Assembly: GCF_028867935.1 (NCBI RefSeq)
Contig: NZ_JAPQNS010000002.1
Span: 496,001-560,000 of the forward strand
Reading direction: 5' to 3'
Source of the DNA: Flavobacterium sp. SUN052
GTDB lineage: Bacteria > Bacteroidota > Bacteroidia > Flavobacteriales > Flavobacteriaceae
DNA length: 64,000 bases
The translations under genes and the position numbers were made by a program. Positions within the stretch are counted from its first letter, which is position 1. Every line of letters begins with the position of its first letter. Shown here in pieces: positions 1 to 8,832 of this stretch. The notes under the pieces are model-generated. The model had not been told where the DNA came from and did no database searches. It saw only the letters and a list, made by a program, of their open reading frames with translations.

Positions 1-2
1 GT

Positions 3-1553
3 TTTTTTTCTAATGTTTCCCACGAGTTCCGCACACCGCTCACGCTGCTGGTTGGGCCTATTCGCCACCTATTCGGGTTAGTCAATGATACCCAGGCCCG
101 GCAGTTGCTGGTGGCCATGGAACGGAACACCCATCAGCTACTTCAACTCGTCAACGAACTGCTTGACCTGAGCAAACTCGATGCCCATGAACTCACGCTG
201 AACGAGCAGCCAGCCCATCTGACTCAAGCGGTGCAGCAGACTATAGACTATTTCCTGCCACAGGTTCAATATGCCGGGATTTACCTGCACCTGACGCGGT
301 CCGAAAAAGACCTGTGGTTACCGCTGGACGTAGCCAAATTCGAAACGGTCCTGCGCAATCTTTTGGCTAACGCTATACGCTATACGCCAACGGGAGGAAC
401 CATCCGATTGTCAATCCAGCAACAAGATAACTACGCCCTGATTTCCGTAACCGATACCGGGCAGGGCATTCACCCCGACGATTTACCCCATATTTTTGAC
501 CGCTATTTTCAGTCCCGGCAACTTGACAAACCGATTCAGGGGGGCACGGGCATTGGCCTGGCGCTTTGTTCGGAATACTGCCAATTGTGGGGAGGCAAGC
601 TAACAGTAAGCAGCAATTTGGGCAAAGGAAGCACCTTCACGGTCAGTTACCCCGTCCGGCCATTAGCAAATCAGCCTACCTATCAGAACGCCCTGACGGA
701 ATCACGGCTGCCTGTTCTTCATGTAGAACCTCAAAAGGCAGTCGAGAAAAACAATGAGCAGACGGCCGACCGGCCGCTCGTGCTGGTGGTTGAGGACAAC
801 CTCGACATGGTTAGCTATATCCAGACTATTTTGTCACCTTTATACACCATCCGAACCGCGCAAAACGGTCGGGAAGCGCTCAACTGGCTCAGTACAGCAC
901 CGCCTGATAAGCGCCCCCGTCTGATTCTGTCGGATGTAATGATGCCCGAAGTGGACGGTCTGACGCTGTTGGCTACCGTCCGGCAAAAACCCGAGCTGAA
1001 ATCCATTCCCCTTATCCTGCTAACCGCCCGCGCCGATCTGGAAGCCCGGCTACAGGCCCTGCAACTCGGCGTGGCCGACTACCTGACCAAGCCCTTTTAT
1101 GAAGCCGAGTTGCTGGCCCGCATCGACAACCTGCTGGCCCGAGCCGAAGAGCAGGCTATCTGGCAGGATCAACCTCCAGTTGAGGAAGTAGACCCGGCCG
1201 ATCTGACCGATGACGAATGGGTTGAACGACTCCAACGGCTTATCCGCGAGAACCGCGCTGACCCGGAATTCAACGTGCGACTACTGGCCGAAAAAATCAA
1301 TCTCAGCGAGCGGGTACTCTATCGGCGGGTGAAGGTGCTAACCGGGCTATCGCCCAACCAGCTAATTCAGGAAATTCGCTTGCAGATAGCCCACGAGTTG
1401 CTCCAGCAACAACCCACTCCGCTGATCAAATCGGTCGTGTATCAGGCAGGTTATCAGAACCTTTCTTACTTTACACGACTCTACCGGGCGCGATTTGGTG
1501 TGAATCCGGGAGCAACAGTCCGCCAGCCGGGCGAAATGCAGGAAGCTAACTAA
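3..1553 (+). CDS. Hybrid sensor kinase / response regulator / AraC regulator, 5' truncated
   Basis: One-component-like hybrid two-component protein cut by the window edge; the reading frame is open from base 3. The first visible codons encode the histidine-kinase H-box (SHEFRTPLT, phospho-acceptor His at 21-23). A HATPase domain follows, with N-box NLLANAIRYTP, G1 DTGQGI and G2 GGTGIGLAL. Next comes a REC domain (about 775-1140; phospho-acceptor Asp in DVMMPEVDG near 933, conserved Lys in TKPF). The C-terminal AraC-type double helix-turn-helix ends at GYQNLSYFTRLYRARFG. In Bacteroidota such hybrids usually carry an N-terminal periplasmic two-Y_Y_Y propeller that senses glycans or other nutrients; that part is outside the window. 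Its target genes cannot be read from the sequence. Confidence 0.93.
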   Translation, partial: FFSNVSHEFRTPLTLLVGPIRHLFGLVNDTQARQLLVAMERNTHQLLQLVNELLDLSKLDAHELTLNEQPAHLTQAVQQTIDYFLPQVQYAGIYLHLTRSEKDLWLPLDVAKFETVLRNLLANAIRYTPTGGTIRLSIQQQDNYALISVTDTGQGIHPDDLPHIFDRYFQSRQLDKPIQGGTGIGLALCSEYCQLWGGKLTVSSNLGKGSTFTVSYPVRPLANQPTYQNALTESRLPVLHVEPQKAVEKNNEQTADRPLVLVVEDNLDMVSYIQTILSPLYTIRTAQNGREALNWLSTAPPDKRPRLILSDVMMPEVDGLTLLATVRQKPELKSIPLILLTARADLEARLQALQLGVADYLTKPFYEAELLARIDNLLARAEEQAIWQDQPPVEEVDPADLTDDEWVERLQRLIRENRADPEFNVRLLAEKINLSERVLYRRVKVLTGLSPNQLIQEIRLQIAHELLQQQPTPLIKSVVYQAGYQNLSYFTRLYRARFGVNPGATVRQPGEMQEAN

Positions 1554-1565
1554 CAATACCCAAAC

Positions 1566-1611
1566 AAAAGACCCGGCCGGGCCACCAATGGCTCAAAACG
1601 GCCGGGGTTTT
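1566..1611. terminator. Bidirectional intrinsic terminator
   Basis: An A4 tract, the stem CCCGGCCG, a 19-base loop, the matching CGGCCGGG and a T4 tract lie between two convergent genes. The A/T tracts on both sides allow termination in both directions, so it can serve the hybrid regulator on the plus strand and the large secreted protein on the minus strand. Confidence 0.75.
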
Positions 1612-1680
1612 GCATCTTCCTCTTCTATCACTTAATGGCGAATTGCGCGGTTTTAATCGCCACTCACCCTTCGCAATCCG

Positions 1681-4518
1681 CTATTTTATCACCCCCGTCA
1701 CCGTGCGTTGGCAACCGTTCGCACCCGTTACCGTGATGCTGTAGGGGCCCAAATGGTCAATCGGGAACTCACCCGTTGCATTCTGGCTGGTCTGGTTGAT
1801 CAAAAAACCGTTGATTCGATCTACCTCCACTAAACGGGCGTAACTCATGCCCCCAAACACCTGATAGGTCAGCCCCTGCCCCACCGGCACCGTTACTACC
1901 GGACCCGGACTTACCGTGGCGCTTTGGGGGAAAACAATCGTCACCGTTGGCAGTGGTTTCACCGTTACGCTCACCGTGTTGGTAGCCGTGCAGTTGTTGG
2001 CATCCGTCACAATCACCGTAAAGGTTTTCACCCCGCTGCTGGCAAAACTGGCCCCCACTTCCTGGCCGGAGGTACTGCTAAGCCCAGCCCCTTCAGGGCT
2101 TAGCCAACGGTAAGTAAGCATGGGCATCGCCTTCCTGGCCTGACCCGTTGGATTGGCCTTACTGTTTTTGTCCAGATAATCAGCCAGGGCGATCAGCGAG
2201 AGGGTCTCATTCTGGCACACTTCCTCCGCACTCTGGTCGGTATCCACCGTCAGGGTGCAGGTAGGCGCTTCCACCTGAACACTCACCGTCACACTCGCCG
2301 TGGCTGTGCACACCCCTTTAGTCGCCGTCACCGTCACCGGCATCGCCGTGGTCACCTCCGGCAACACTTGAATCCCACTCTCCGAACCCGCGCTCCAATC
2401 GTAAGTATCGAAGCCCGAGGAGGCCGTCAAGGTCACGCTACTGCCAAAAGGGACTGGCAGGCTGGGCGTGGGCGTGATATTCAGGGTGGGTGGGGTCTGA
2501 ACCGTCACCGTCGTGTTGACCACCGGGGAGACGCAGTAGCCGTCACCCACCTGCACGCTCACCACCGTGGTCGCCGTCGGCACAAAGTTCACGAACGAAC
2601 CGCTCCCCCCGGTTGACCAGGTGTAGCTTAGACCCGCCGACAGTTCCATCTGGTTGCTGTTCGGTTTCAAGCGCGTCGCCCGACGATCCCGATTACTGGT
2701 CGGACTACCCTGGCTGGCTTCGGTCGTCAAGGTCACGCTCTGCCCCTGGCACACCGTCAGACCCAGCGTGGGCACCACACTACCCACATCTGGCCGCGTT
2801 CGCATGTAGGTGCTCACACTGGCCGTAGCTGTGCAGTTGCCGGCCGTGGTTACAGTTACCGACACGGTTTTATCATAAGGAACTTCAATAGAAGCGGTCT
2901 GCTCGCCCTGCTGACTCCATAGATAAGAACCGCCCGTGCCTGCCCCCGAGGCCGTCAGGGTGGTGGCGACCCCACCGCAGATGGTCAGATTGCCGCTAAT
3001 GGTGGCTGTGACCGCGCAGGGAGTTTCCGCGCTCGTCAGGCTCACGACTGCGCTCGCCGTAGCTGAACAAACGCCTGTTGTGGCCGTGACAGTGAGGGTG
3101 GTGACACTGGTCACGTTGGTGAACTCCACCGACGAGCTTTCGCCCCCATCGCTCCAGGCGTAGGATTCGAAACCCGAAGTGGCCGTCAGCGTTACGCTGC
3201 CTCCAGAGGCAATAGTGAGCGAGGGCGTGGGTGTGATGCTGACGGTGGGCAGACTCTGCACCGTGACGCTGACGGTGGTCGTGCTGCTCTGGGCGGTGGG
3301 GGTAGCCGAATCGGCAACGGTAACGGTGAACACCTGCGGGCCCGAAACCGTGTTACCGACGTTTCCCGTTACGGCACTGCCCGACCCGACAACGCTGCAA
3401 CCCGCCGGAGCGGTCCAGGTGTAGCTGTAGGGACTACTGCCGCCACTTACCTCCGCCGACAAATCGACCGTGCCCCCGGCGCAGACCGACAAAGCACTGA
3501 CCGAGGCCGTTACGGACAAACTGCTTGCCGCTGCCGCAACCGTTTTCAGGACGATTCCGCTGGTGATGCTAGTGGCCCAGGCCTGGTTGCCAATCACCGT
3601 TACGTCAAATAAATTAGTGGAAACGGGCGACGTTTGGCTCGACCAGCTTGTTCCATCGTATTTCAGAATGGTTCCCGAATTGCCAACGGCCCAGATATTA
3701 TTGGCATCAATTCCCCAAATACCCGTTAGGTTCTGCGTTGTGTTTGATTCTTGAGCAGACCAGCTTATTCCATTGTATTTCAGAATGGTCCCCGCATTGC
3801 CAACGGCCCAGATGTTATTGGCGTCAACTCCCCAAATACCCGTTAGGTTCTGCGTTGTGTTTGACGTTTGGGCGGACCAGCTGCTGCCATTGAATGCTCT
3901 GATCATCCCTCCCGATCCTACAATCCAGACGGAAGTGGCATTGGGCCCCCAGACTCCGTTTACTATCGAAGTCCCTGCCCCAGCATTCAAAGTAGCCCAG
4001 GTACTACCATTATACCGACGCACGACCCCTTGTCCTCCAACTGCCCATACATTACTGCTGCTGGTCCCCCATACCTGAGAAAAACTCGGTGCTCCGATCG
4101 CTTGTTGGCTCCATGTCGTGCCGTCATAACGGAGTACAAAACCTACCGGGAAACTTGTACCATAATTTCCCGCTACATAAATATTGTTGGCATCGGTGCC
4201 CCAAATGCTACTAACTCTGGCATTAGAAAGGGTCACGTTAGTAGGCTTGGAGACCCAGGCTGTACCATCGTATTGACGAAAGGTAGTACCGGCGCCAGCA
4301 ATCCAGATGTTACTGGCGTCGCTCCCCCAGATGGCAAAAAAACTTCCAGTGGTACCAATACTCTCCTGAACCCAGGTGTTTGTTTGCGCCCAAAGCGGGG
4401 CAAGGCTTCCCAGCCAGCCGAGGGTCAGGCACAGGCTTAGGCGAAGGCTCCGGCGAAGGCTCCGGTGCAACAAACAGCCCGTAAACAGGCTTTGAGGTAG
4501 TGATAGTGGTGATTTCAT
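1681..4518 (-). CDS. Large secreted propeller / Ig-like repeat protein
   Basis: Exported surface or extracellular protein of 945 aa; molecular function not recognised. An unusually long Arg-rich n-region precedes the hydrophobic core, with a likely cleavage after LWAQ (about residue 45). Residues ~45-330 hold seven or eight beta-propeller-like repeats of the type GIWGxDANNIWAVG...LKYDGTSW. Residues ~335-850 hold Ig/PKD-like domains with Cys near the domain starts (SVCAGGTVDLSA, TVCQGQSVTL). The last ~95 residues form a separate module (YARLVEVDRINGFLI...GVIK) that recurs at the end of the ice-binding protein at 19771-21048. No classical T9SS tail motif is visible. Adhesion or a surface-display role is inference. 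Several long antisense frames over the gene are composition artefacts. Confidence 0.85.
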   Translation of the reverse strand: MKSPLSLPQSLFTGCLLHRSLRRSLRLSLCLTLGWLGSLAPLWAQTNTWVQESIGTTGSFFAIWGSDASNIWIAGAGTTFRQYDGTAWVSKPTNVTLSNARVSSIWGTDANNIYVAGNYGTSFPVGFVLRYDGTTWSQQAIGAPSFSQVWGTSSSNVWAVGGQGVVRRYNGSTWATLNAGAGTSIVNGVWGPNATSVWIVGSGGMIRAFNGSSWSAQTSNTTQNLTGIWGVDANNIWAVGNAGTILKYNGISWSAQESNTTQNLTGIWGIDANNIWAVGNSGTILKYDGTSWSSQTSPVSTNLFDVTVIGNQAWATSITSGIVLKTVAAAASSLSVTASVSALSVCAGGTVDLSAEVSGGSSPYSYTWTAPAGCSVVGSGSAVTGNVGNTVSGPQVFTVTVADSATPTAQSSTTTVSVTVQSLPTVSITPTPSLTIASGGSVTLTATSGFESYAWSDGGESSSVEFTNVTSVTTLTVTATTGVCSATASAVVSLTSAETPCAVTATISGNLTICGGVATTLTASGAGTGGSYLWSQQGEQTASIEVPYDKTVSVTVTTAGNCTATASVSTYMRTRPDVGSVVPTLGLTVCQGQSVTLTTEASQGSPTSNRDRRATRLKPNSNQMELSAGLSYTWSTGGSGSFVNFVPTATTVVSVQVGDGYCVSPVVNTTVTVQTPPTLNITPTPSLPVPFGSSVTLTASSGFDTYDWSAGSESGIQVLPEVTTAMPVTVTATKGVCTATASVTVSVQVEAPTCTLTVDTDQSAEEVCQNETLSLIALADYLDKNSKANPTGQARKAMPMLTYRWLSPEGAGLSSTSGQEVGASFASSGVKTFTVIVTDANNCTATNTVSVTVKPLPTVTIVFPQSATVSPGPVVTVPVGQGLTYQVFGGMSYARLVEVDRINGFLINQTSQNATGEFPIDHLGPYSITVTGANGCQRTVTGVIK
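3664..3897 (-). repeat. Tandem 117-bp coding repeat
   Basis: Two adjacent copies (3664-3780 and 3781-3897) with a period of 117 bp, i.e. 39 codons, are nearly identical at DNA level and encode consecutive propeller blades (IWAVGNAGTILKY and IWAVGNSGTILKY). The neighbouring blades are more divergent, so this is a recent in-frame blade duplication. Confidence 0.85.
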
Positions 4519-4700
4519 AGACTGTGGGTGACCAATTTTCTGATAGATTCAGTAGCTTTGGCAGACTAATCTCAAAGCTAACCGGGCCATTGGCCAGCTT
4601 CCAAGACCAATCTGTAGCATTGGGTGAACCCCTCACTGGCGGCCCTGAAACCCGCGAATCGGTACGTGAAAAACAATGTCCATCATTCTAATAGACTACA

Positions 4701-5417
4701 TTGATCGCTAAAATCAGAACCCTGGTGGTCGATGATGATCCCGATGGGCGTATTATCCTGAGCCGGGTGGTTCAGCTCAATCCTCACCTGCAACTGGTGG
4801 ATGCCTGTGCATCGGCCACCGAGGCCTACGCCCAACTGGCCGAGAAAGAAGTGGATTTGATGATCTGCGATATTGAGATGCCCGAGATGACGGGCCTCCA
4901 GTTTGTGCGGAGTATGCAGCAGCCGCCACTGGTCATTTTTATTACCTCGCACCGCGACTATGCCCTGGCCTGCTACGAGGTGTCGCCCGTTGATTTTCTG
5001 ACCAAACCACTCGACCCGGCCCGCTTTCTGGCCAGTATCGAGAAGGTGCGCCAGCGGTTCCAGAATCCCGCCGAGTCGGTCGCCATTGAACCCTATTTCT
5101 TTGTGAAAGAAGGGCAGCATTACCAGCAGATTCGCTGTGCCGACGTGCTGTATATGCAGGCCGACGACAACTTCGTTCAGATTGTAACCCCCAACCGAAC
5201 CTACCTGCCGGTGCTCACTATTGCCAAACTGGAAGGCGATTTAAAAAATGACCTGTTTGTGCGCGTACACCGGTCGTATCTGGTGCTGCGGGCAGCCATC
5301 AGCGAAGTCCGTAAAAACGATCTGGTGCTGACCTCCGGGCAGGTTATTCCCATCGGCGATCAGTACCGGGCCGCGTTTCAGCGGACGCATATGTTGGGCA
5401 GGCTGATTGTTCGGTAA
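4701..5417 (+). CDS. LytTR-family response regulator
   Basis: Cytoplasmic transcription factor of 238 aa. Residues 1-120 form a REC domain with acidic pocket DDD at 11-13, phospho-acceptor D57 in CDIEMPEMTG and Lys in FLTKPLDP. Residues ~135-235 form a LytTR DNA-binding domain (IRCADVLYMQADDNFVQI... FVRVHRSYLV). An in-frame stop lies at 4692-4694 and the first plausible start is TTG at 4701, so the gene seems to use a non-ATG start. It precedes the kinase at 5424 by 6 bases, so the two are co-transcribed and probably form a signalling pair. Confidence 0.9.
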   Translation: MIAKIRTLVVDDDPDGRIILSRVVQLNPHLQLVDACASATEAYAQLAEKEVDLMICDIEMPEMTGLQFVRSMQQPPLVIFITSHRDYALACYEVSPVDFLTKPLDPARFLASIEKVRQRFQNPAESVAIEPYFFVKEGQHYQQIRCADVLYMQADDNFVQIVTPNRTYLPVLTIAKLEGDLKNDLFVRVHRSYLVLRAAISEVRKNDLVLTSGQVIPIGDQYRAAFQRTHMLGRLIVR

Positions 5418-5423
5418 GCTGCC

Positions 5424-7328
5424 ATGCGTCAACTACTCTGCCTCATCGTTTTGCTGCTGTTACCCGTTTGGTTGTGGGGACAGCCGGTTTCTATTTCACG
5501 CCTGAAACAACAACTGGCGCAGGCAACAGCCGACACCACCCGCAGCCGTTTGCTGTATGAATTAGGCAAACAATACGCCAACCAACACCCCGACTCGGGC
5601 CTTTACTTCCTGAATCAGTCGCTGGCAGTTTCGCGGCAGCGCAACGACGCTTCGGGCATGGCACGAGCGCTTTATCAGATTGGTTTCACCCATCATTTTA
5701 TTACCCGTGAGGAAGCCAAGACGATTGAATCACTAAACCAGTCTATTCGAATTGCCGCAGCCAGTAATGACGATTACCACCTTGCCAGTTGTTATCAGTT
5801 GCTGGCCCTTAGTGCAGCCAAAATGCGCGTTGGAAACAACAAAGAATTTTTAGCGAAGGCATTGTATCATGCGCAGCAAGCCAAACACTGGCGGGTGCTG
5901 ACGGAAGTTTATGCTGCTTACTTTTCTATTTACCTGTCTTTCGATGGTAATTATCCGGGGGCCGAAAAAGCAATCCGGCAAGTGATGGCTACCTGCTACC
6001 AACACGACATCGACTACTGGTTCACGGCAGCCCTCGACTACTGTGACCTGCTTGAAAGCAAAGGGGAACACCAACAATCGCTGGCATTTGCCCAGACTGT
6101 GGCCCGTGAAGCACCCAGGTTGCGCAAAATCTACGGCGAGTTTGTATACACCTGCGATCTGGGCCGGTTGTACATTAATCTGGCTCAGCACAAAAAGGCC
6201 GAACGTATTATGATGGCCGGCATTGCCTCCGAAAATCGCCGAGCCAGACCCGATTCGCTGCACCTCTACTACTACTATCGCTACCTTACTGACGCGTATG
6301 TTCGGCAGAAAGACTGGTCGAAAGCCTATGAATTTACGAATCAGTTCAACACCATCCAGCTTTGGCTCCAACGCAAACGGCAGGCCAACGACGCCAAACT
6401 CCAGATGACTGAGCAAAAAGCGGCTTTCGATCTGGGGAAAAAAGAGAAAGAAATCCAGCAACAGCGCGTCTATTTGCTGGGGGCATTGTTATTTGCCGGG
6501 TTGCTCGGCACCTTTTTGATTGTCCTGTTCCGGAATCGGCAACGCATTAACCGCCAAAAAGCGGAACTCACCCAGCTCAACCAGAACCTGACCGCACTGA
6601 ATGCCACCAAAAATAAGCTGTTTGCCCTGCTCTCGCACGATTTGCGGGCACCGGTGGATAACCTCAAAAGTTACCTGATGCTCCACGATTGGGGCGCCCT
6701 CACCCCCGTCGAATTTGACCGCTCGGCCCGCTCGGTCAGCGCCCGGCTCGAACAGGTGCAAATCCTGCTCGACAATCTTTTACACTGGGCCATGTCGCAG
6801 CTAAGCGGCTTCCTGCCCAATGTCAAACGGGTGGCGGTGGTGCCCCTGATCGAAACGGAAATCCGCGCGCTTCAGTCGGTAGCCGATAGCAAAGGGATTC
6901 ATATTCAGCAGGCTATCCGACCTGACCAACACCTGCTCGTCGATCCCGACCATCTGGGAATTATGGTTCGTAATTTGGTGCAAAATGCCCTGAAATTCAC
7001 GCAGCCGGGCGGCACAATCACGATTTGCTCAGAGACTCGGGAAGGCGTTGGCACCTTCTCCGTCACCGATACCGGCATTGGTATGGCTCCTCAAAAAGTG
7101 GCCGCTCTTTTCCAGTTACCTGACCGGGCATCTGAACCGGGCACGGCCAACGAACCCGGCACGGGCCTGGGCCTGGTGCTGGTGCGCGAACTGGCCGAAG
7201 CCAACGGGGGGCAGATCGAGGTAGTCAGTACACCTGGAAAAGGCACGACCTTTACCCTGACGTTTGCCCAGCAGAAAGCTCCATTGAAAAAAGTACCCGC
7301 TATGCCTGAAGCCTATATTCCGTTGTGA
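5424..7328 (+). CDS. TPR-containing sensor histidine kinase
   Basis: Membrane-bound kinase of 634 aa and the likely partner of the LytTR regulator just upstream. It has a signal peptide (residues 1-19), an extracytoplasmic helical TPR-type region (~20-340), one membrane helix (~349-371, LLGALLFAGLLGTFLIVLF) and a coiled-coil linker. The dimerisation/phospho-acceptor helix contains LLSHDLRAPVDNL (His about 405). A HATPase domain follows (NLVQNALKFTQPGG, DTGIGMAP, GTGLGLVLVRELAEANGG). The H-box is of the HisKA kind, whereas LytTR regulators are often paired with LytS-type kinases. The ligand is unknown. Confidence 0.9.
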   Translation: MRQLLCLIVLLLLPVWLWGQPVSISRLKQQLAQATADTTRSRLLYELGKQYANQHPDSGLYFLNQSLAVSRQRNDASGMARALYQIGFTHHFITREEAKTIESLNQSIRIAAASNDDYHLASCYQLLALSAAKMRVGNNKEFLAKALYHAQQAKHWRVLTEVYAAYFSIYLSFDGNYPGAEKAIRQVMATCYQHDIDYWFTAALDYCDLLESKGEHQQSLAFAQTVAREAPRLRKIYGEFVYTCDLGRLYINLAQHKKAERIMMAGIASENRRARPDSLHLYYYYRYLTDAYVRQKDWSKAYEFTNQFNTIQLWLQRKRQANDAKLQMTEQKAAFDLGKKEKEIQQQRVYLLGALLFAGLLGTFLIVLFRNRQRINRQKAELTQLNQNLTALNATKNKLFALLSHDLRAPVDNLKSYLMLHDWGALTPVEFDRSARSVSARLEQVQILLDNLLHWAMSQLSGFLPNVKRVAVVPLIETEIRALQSVADSKGIHIQQAIRPDQHLLVDPDHLGIMVRNLVQNALKFTQPGGTITICSETREGVGTFSVTDTGIGMAPQKVAALFQLPDRASEPGTANEPGTGLGLVLVRELAEANGGQIEVVSTPGKGTTFTLTFAQQKAPLKKVPAMPEAYIPL

Positions 7329-7427
7329 CGATAGGTTCTATTGAACGCACCGAATCACGAATTTTACCATCCCATACCGCTTATCCAGGTCCTTCGCTTC
7401 AATACGAACGTAAGCTACCGGACTTGT

Positions 7428-7470
7428 GGTAACAGCAGACAGACGGCCTGGCCGTCTGTCTGCTGTTACC
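7428..7470. repeat. Perfect 20-bp inverted repeat, convergent junction
   Basis: Left arm 7428-7447, 3-base loop and right arm 7451-7470 pair without a mismatch. It lies between the convergent kinase (ends 7328) and ABC permease (ends 7475). No T tract follows on either strand, so it is a strong hairpin rather than a textbook intrinsic terminator. Blocking read-through in both directions is the likely role. Confidence 0.8.
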
Positions 7471-7474
7471 GTCT

Positions 7475-8830
7475 TTACGCCTTATAAAAAATCCACTTGG
7501 CCAGTTCGGCGTAGCTCGGCTTTTTGCCATACATAAGAATGCCCACGCGGTAGATGCGGGCGGCTATCCAGGCAACCCCAATAAAGCCACCAATGAGCAG
7601 CACTATTGACAAAGCAATTTCCCAGATAGGCACACCAAACGGCACACGCACCATCATTACAATAGGCGATGTCAATGGGATCATCGAGAACCAGAAGGCA
7701 ATGGGGCCGTCTGGTTCGCGCACCACGAACTGAGCAATGATAAAGCCCAGAATCAAGGGAATCGTGATCGGAAGCATGAATTGTTGTACGTCGGTTTCGT
7801 TATCGACGGCGGCACCAACGGCAGCAAACAGGGCGCTATAAAGCAGGTACCCCCCCACAAAATAGAATCCGAAGCAAACGAGTAGTAATGTCCAGTCGAG
7901 GGTGCCGACGGCAGTTTTCACTTTAGTCAGCATATCGGCGTTGGCTTCCTTTTTGGCTTTGGCTTCGGCGGGCGAAACAGGCGTCATATTGGCCGATCCG
8001 GGTCCAGCGGCCCGATCGACGGCTGCTTGCTCCATTCTTTTTTTAGCCAGATTCTCTCCACCCATCACTGTTGACAGGGCGGTTGAAATGCCAATGGTGA
8101 GCAAAATCCAGAGCATAAACTGCGTCAGGCCAACCAGCCCAACACCCAGAATTTTGCCGGCCATAAGCTGAAACGGCTTCACTGACGAGATAATAACTTC
8201 GACAATCCGGTTGGTTTTTTCTTCCAGAACACCACGCATTACCTGGGCACCGTAAAGAAAAATAGTGAAGTAGATAGCAAATGCAAAAAAATACCCCAGC
8301 ACCGTGGCAGCTCCTGAACTGCTGTCTTTTTCACCTTCGTCGCTGAGGTTGTAGGTGCTGGCCGAAACCTTTACTTTGGTGCTTTCGAGAACCTTACGGT
8401 CGATACCTGCTGTGATCAGTTTCTGATTCTCAATCTCATTCTCTACGGCATCTTCAATACCATTTTCAACACCCAAGCTCACGTTTTTCTCCGAATAGAG
8501 TTTCAGTGCCTTCGGGTCGTCGATGATGTTGGCCGGAATATAGACTAGCACATCATACCCACTCTTTTTAAAGTTTTTCTTGGCAGTTTCAATGGGTTGA
8601 TCGCTTACTGAAAAAGCCAGTTCATCAGTCGTTTTGAACACCTTACCGAAGCGATCGCTGTCGTCGATCACCTGCACTTTTTTCTGATCGGTGTTTTTTG
8701 TCGCCAGATAAACGGGCAACAACCAGATCGATGACATCAAAATGGGCGTTAGAATGGTCATCACAATGAACGACTTTTTCTTAACCCGCACCAGATACTC
8801 ACGTTTGAGGACTAGGAAGATCGTTTTCAT
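7475..8830 (-). CDS. ABC-2 type transporter permease
   Basis: Inner-membrane permease of 451 aa, NatB/YhaP-like ABC-2 family. An N-terminal membrane helix (VMTILTPILMSSIWLLPVYLA) is followed by a large extracytoplasmic domain (~45-175), then a block of hydrophobic helices (YFFAFAIYFTIFLYGAQVM; LLLVCFGFYFVGGYLLYSALF). EEKTNRIVEVIISSVKPFQLM is typical of the family. ATG at 8830 is used here. A GTG two codons upstream (8836) would overlap the stop of the ATPase gene by 4 bases. It forms an exporter with the ATPase encoded immediately upstream; substrate unknown (NatAB exports sodium in Bacillus). Confidence 0.9.
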   Translation of the reverse strand: MKTIFLVLKREYLVRVKKKSFIVMTILTPILMSSIWLLPVYLATKNTDQKKVQVIDDSDRFGKVFKTTDELAFSVSDQPIETAKKNFKKSGYDVLVYIPANIIDDPKALKLYSEKNVSLGVENGIEDAVENEIENQKLITAGIDRKVLESTKVKVSASTYNLSDEGEKDSSSGAATVLGYFFAFAIYFTIFLYGAQVMRGVLEEKTNRIVEVIISSVKPFQLMAGKILGVGLVGLTQFMLWILLTIGISTALSTVMGGENLAKKRMEQAAVDRAAGPGSANMTPVSPAEAKAKKEANADMLTKVKTAVGTLDWTLLLVCFGFYFVGGYLLYSALFAAVGAAVDNETDVQQFMLPITIPLILGFIIAQFVVREPDGPIAFWFSMIPLTSPIVMMVRVPFGVPIWEIALSIVLLIGGFIGVAWIAARIYRVGILMYGKKPSYAELAKWIFYKA

Positions 8831-8832
8831 AT

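Noticed and set aside
3664..3897. Possible CRISPR-like repeats
   Set aside because: The period of 117 bp is a multiple of three and the whole unit is coding propeller sequence; no short repeat/spacer pattern.
3868..4440. 190-codon open frame on the plus strand
   Set aside because: Antisense to the well-supported propeller protein; Cys/Pro/Ser-rich translation without any recognisable motif, caused by the repeat composition.
5850..6461. 203-codon open frame on the minus strand
   Set aside because: Antisense to the kinase TPR region; the translation has no motif.
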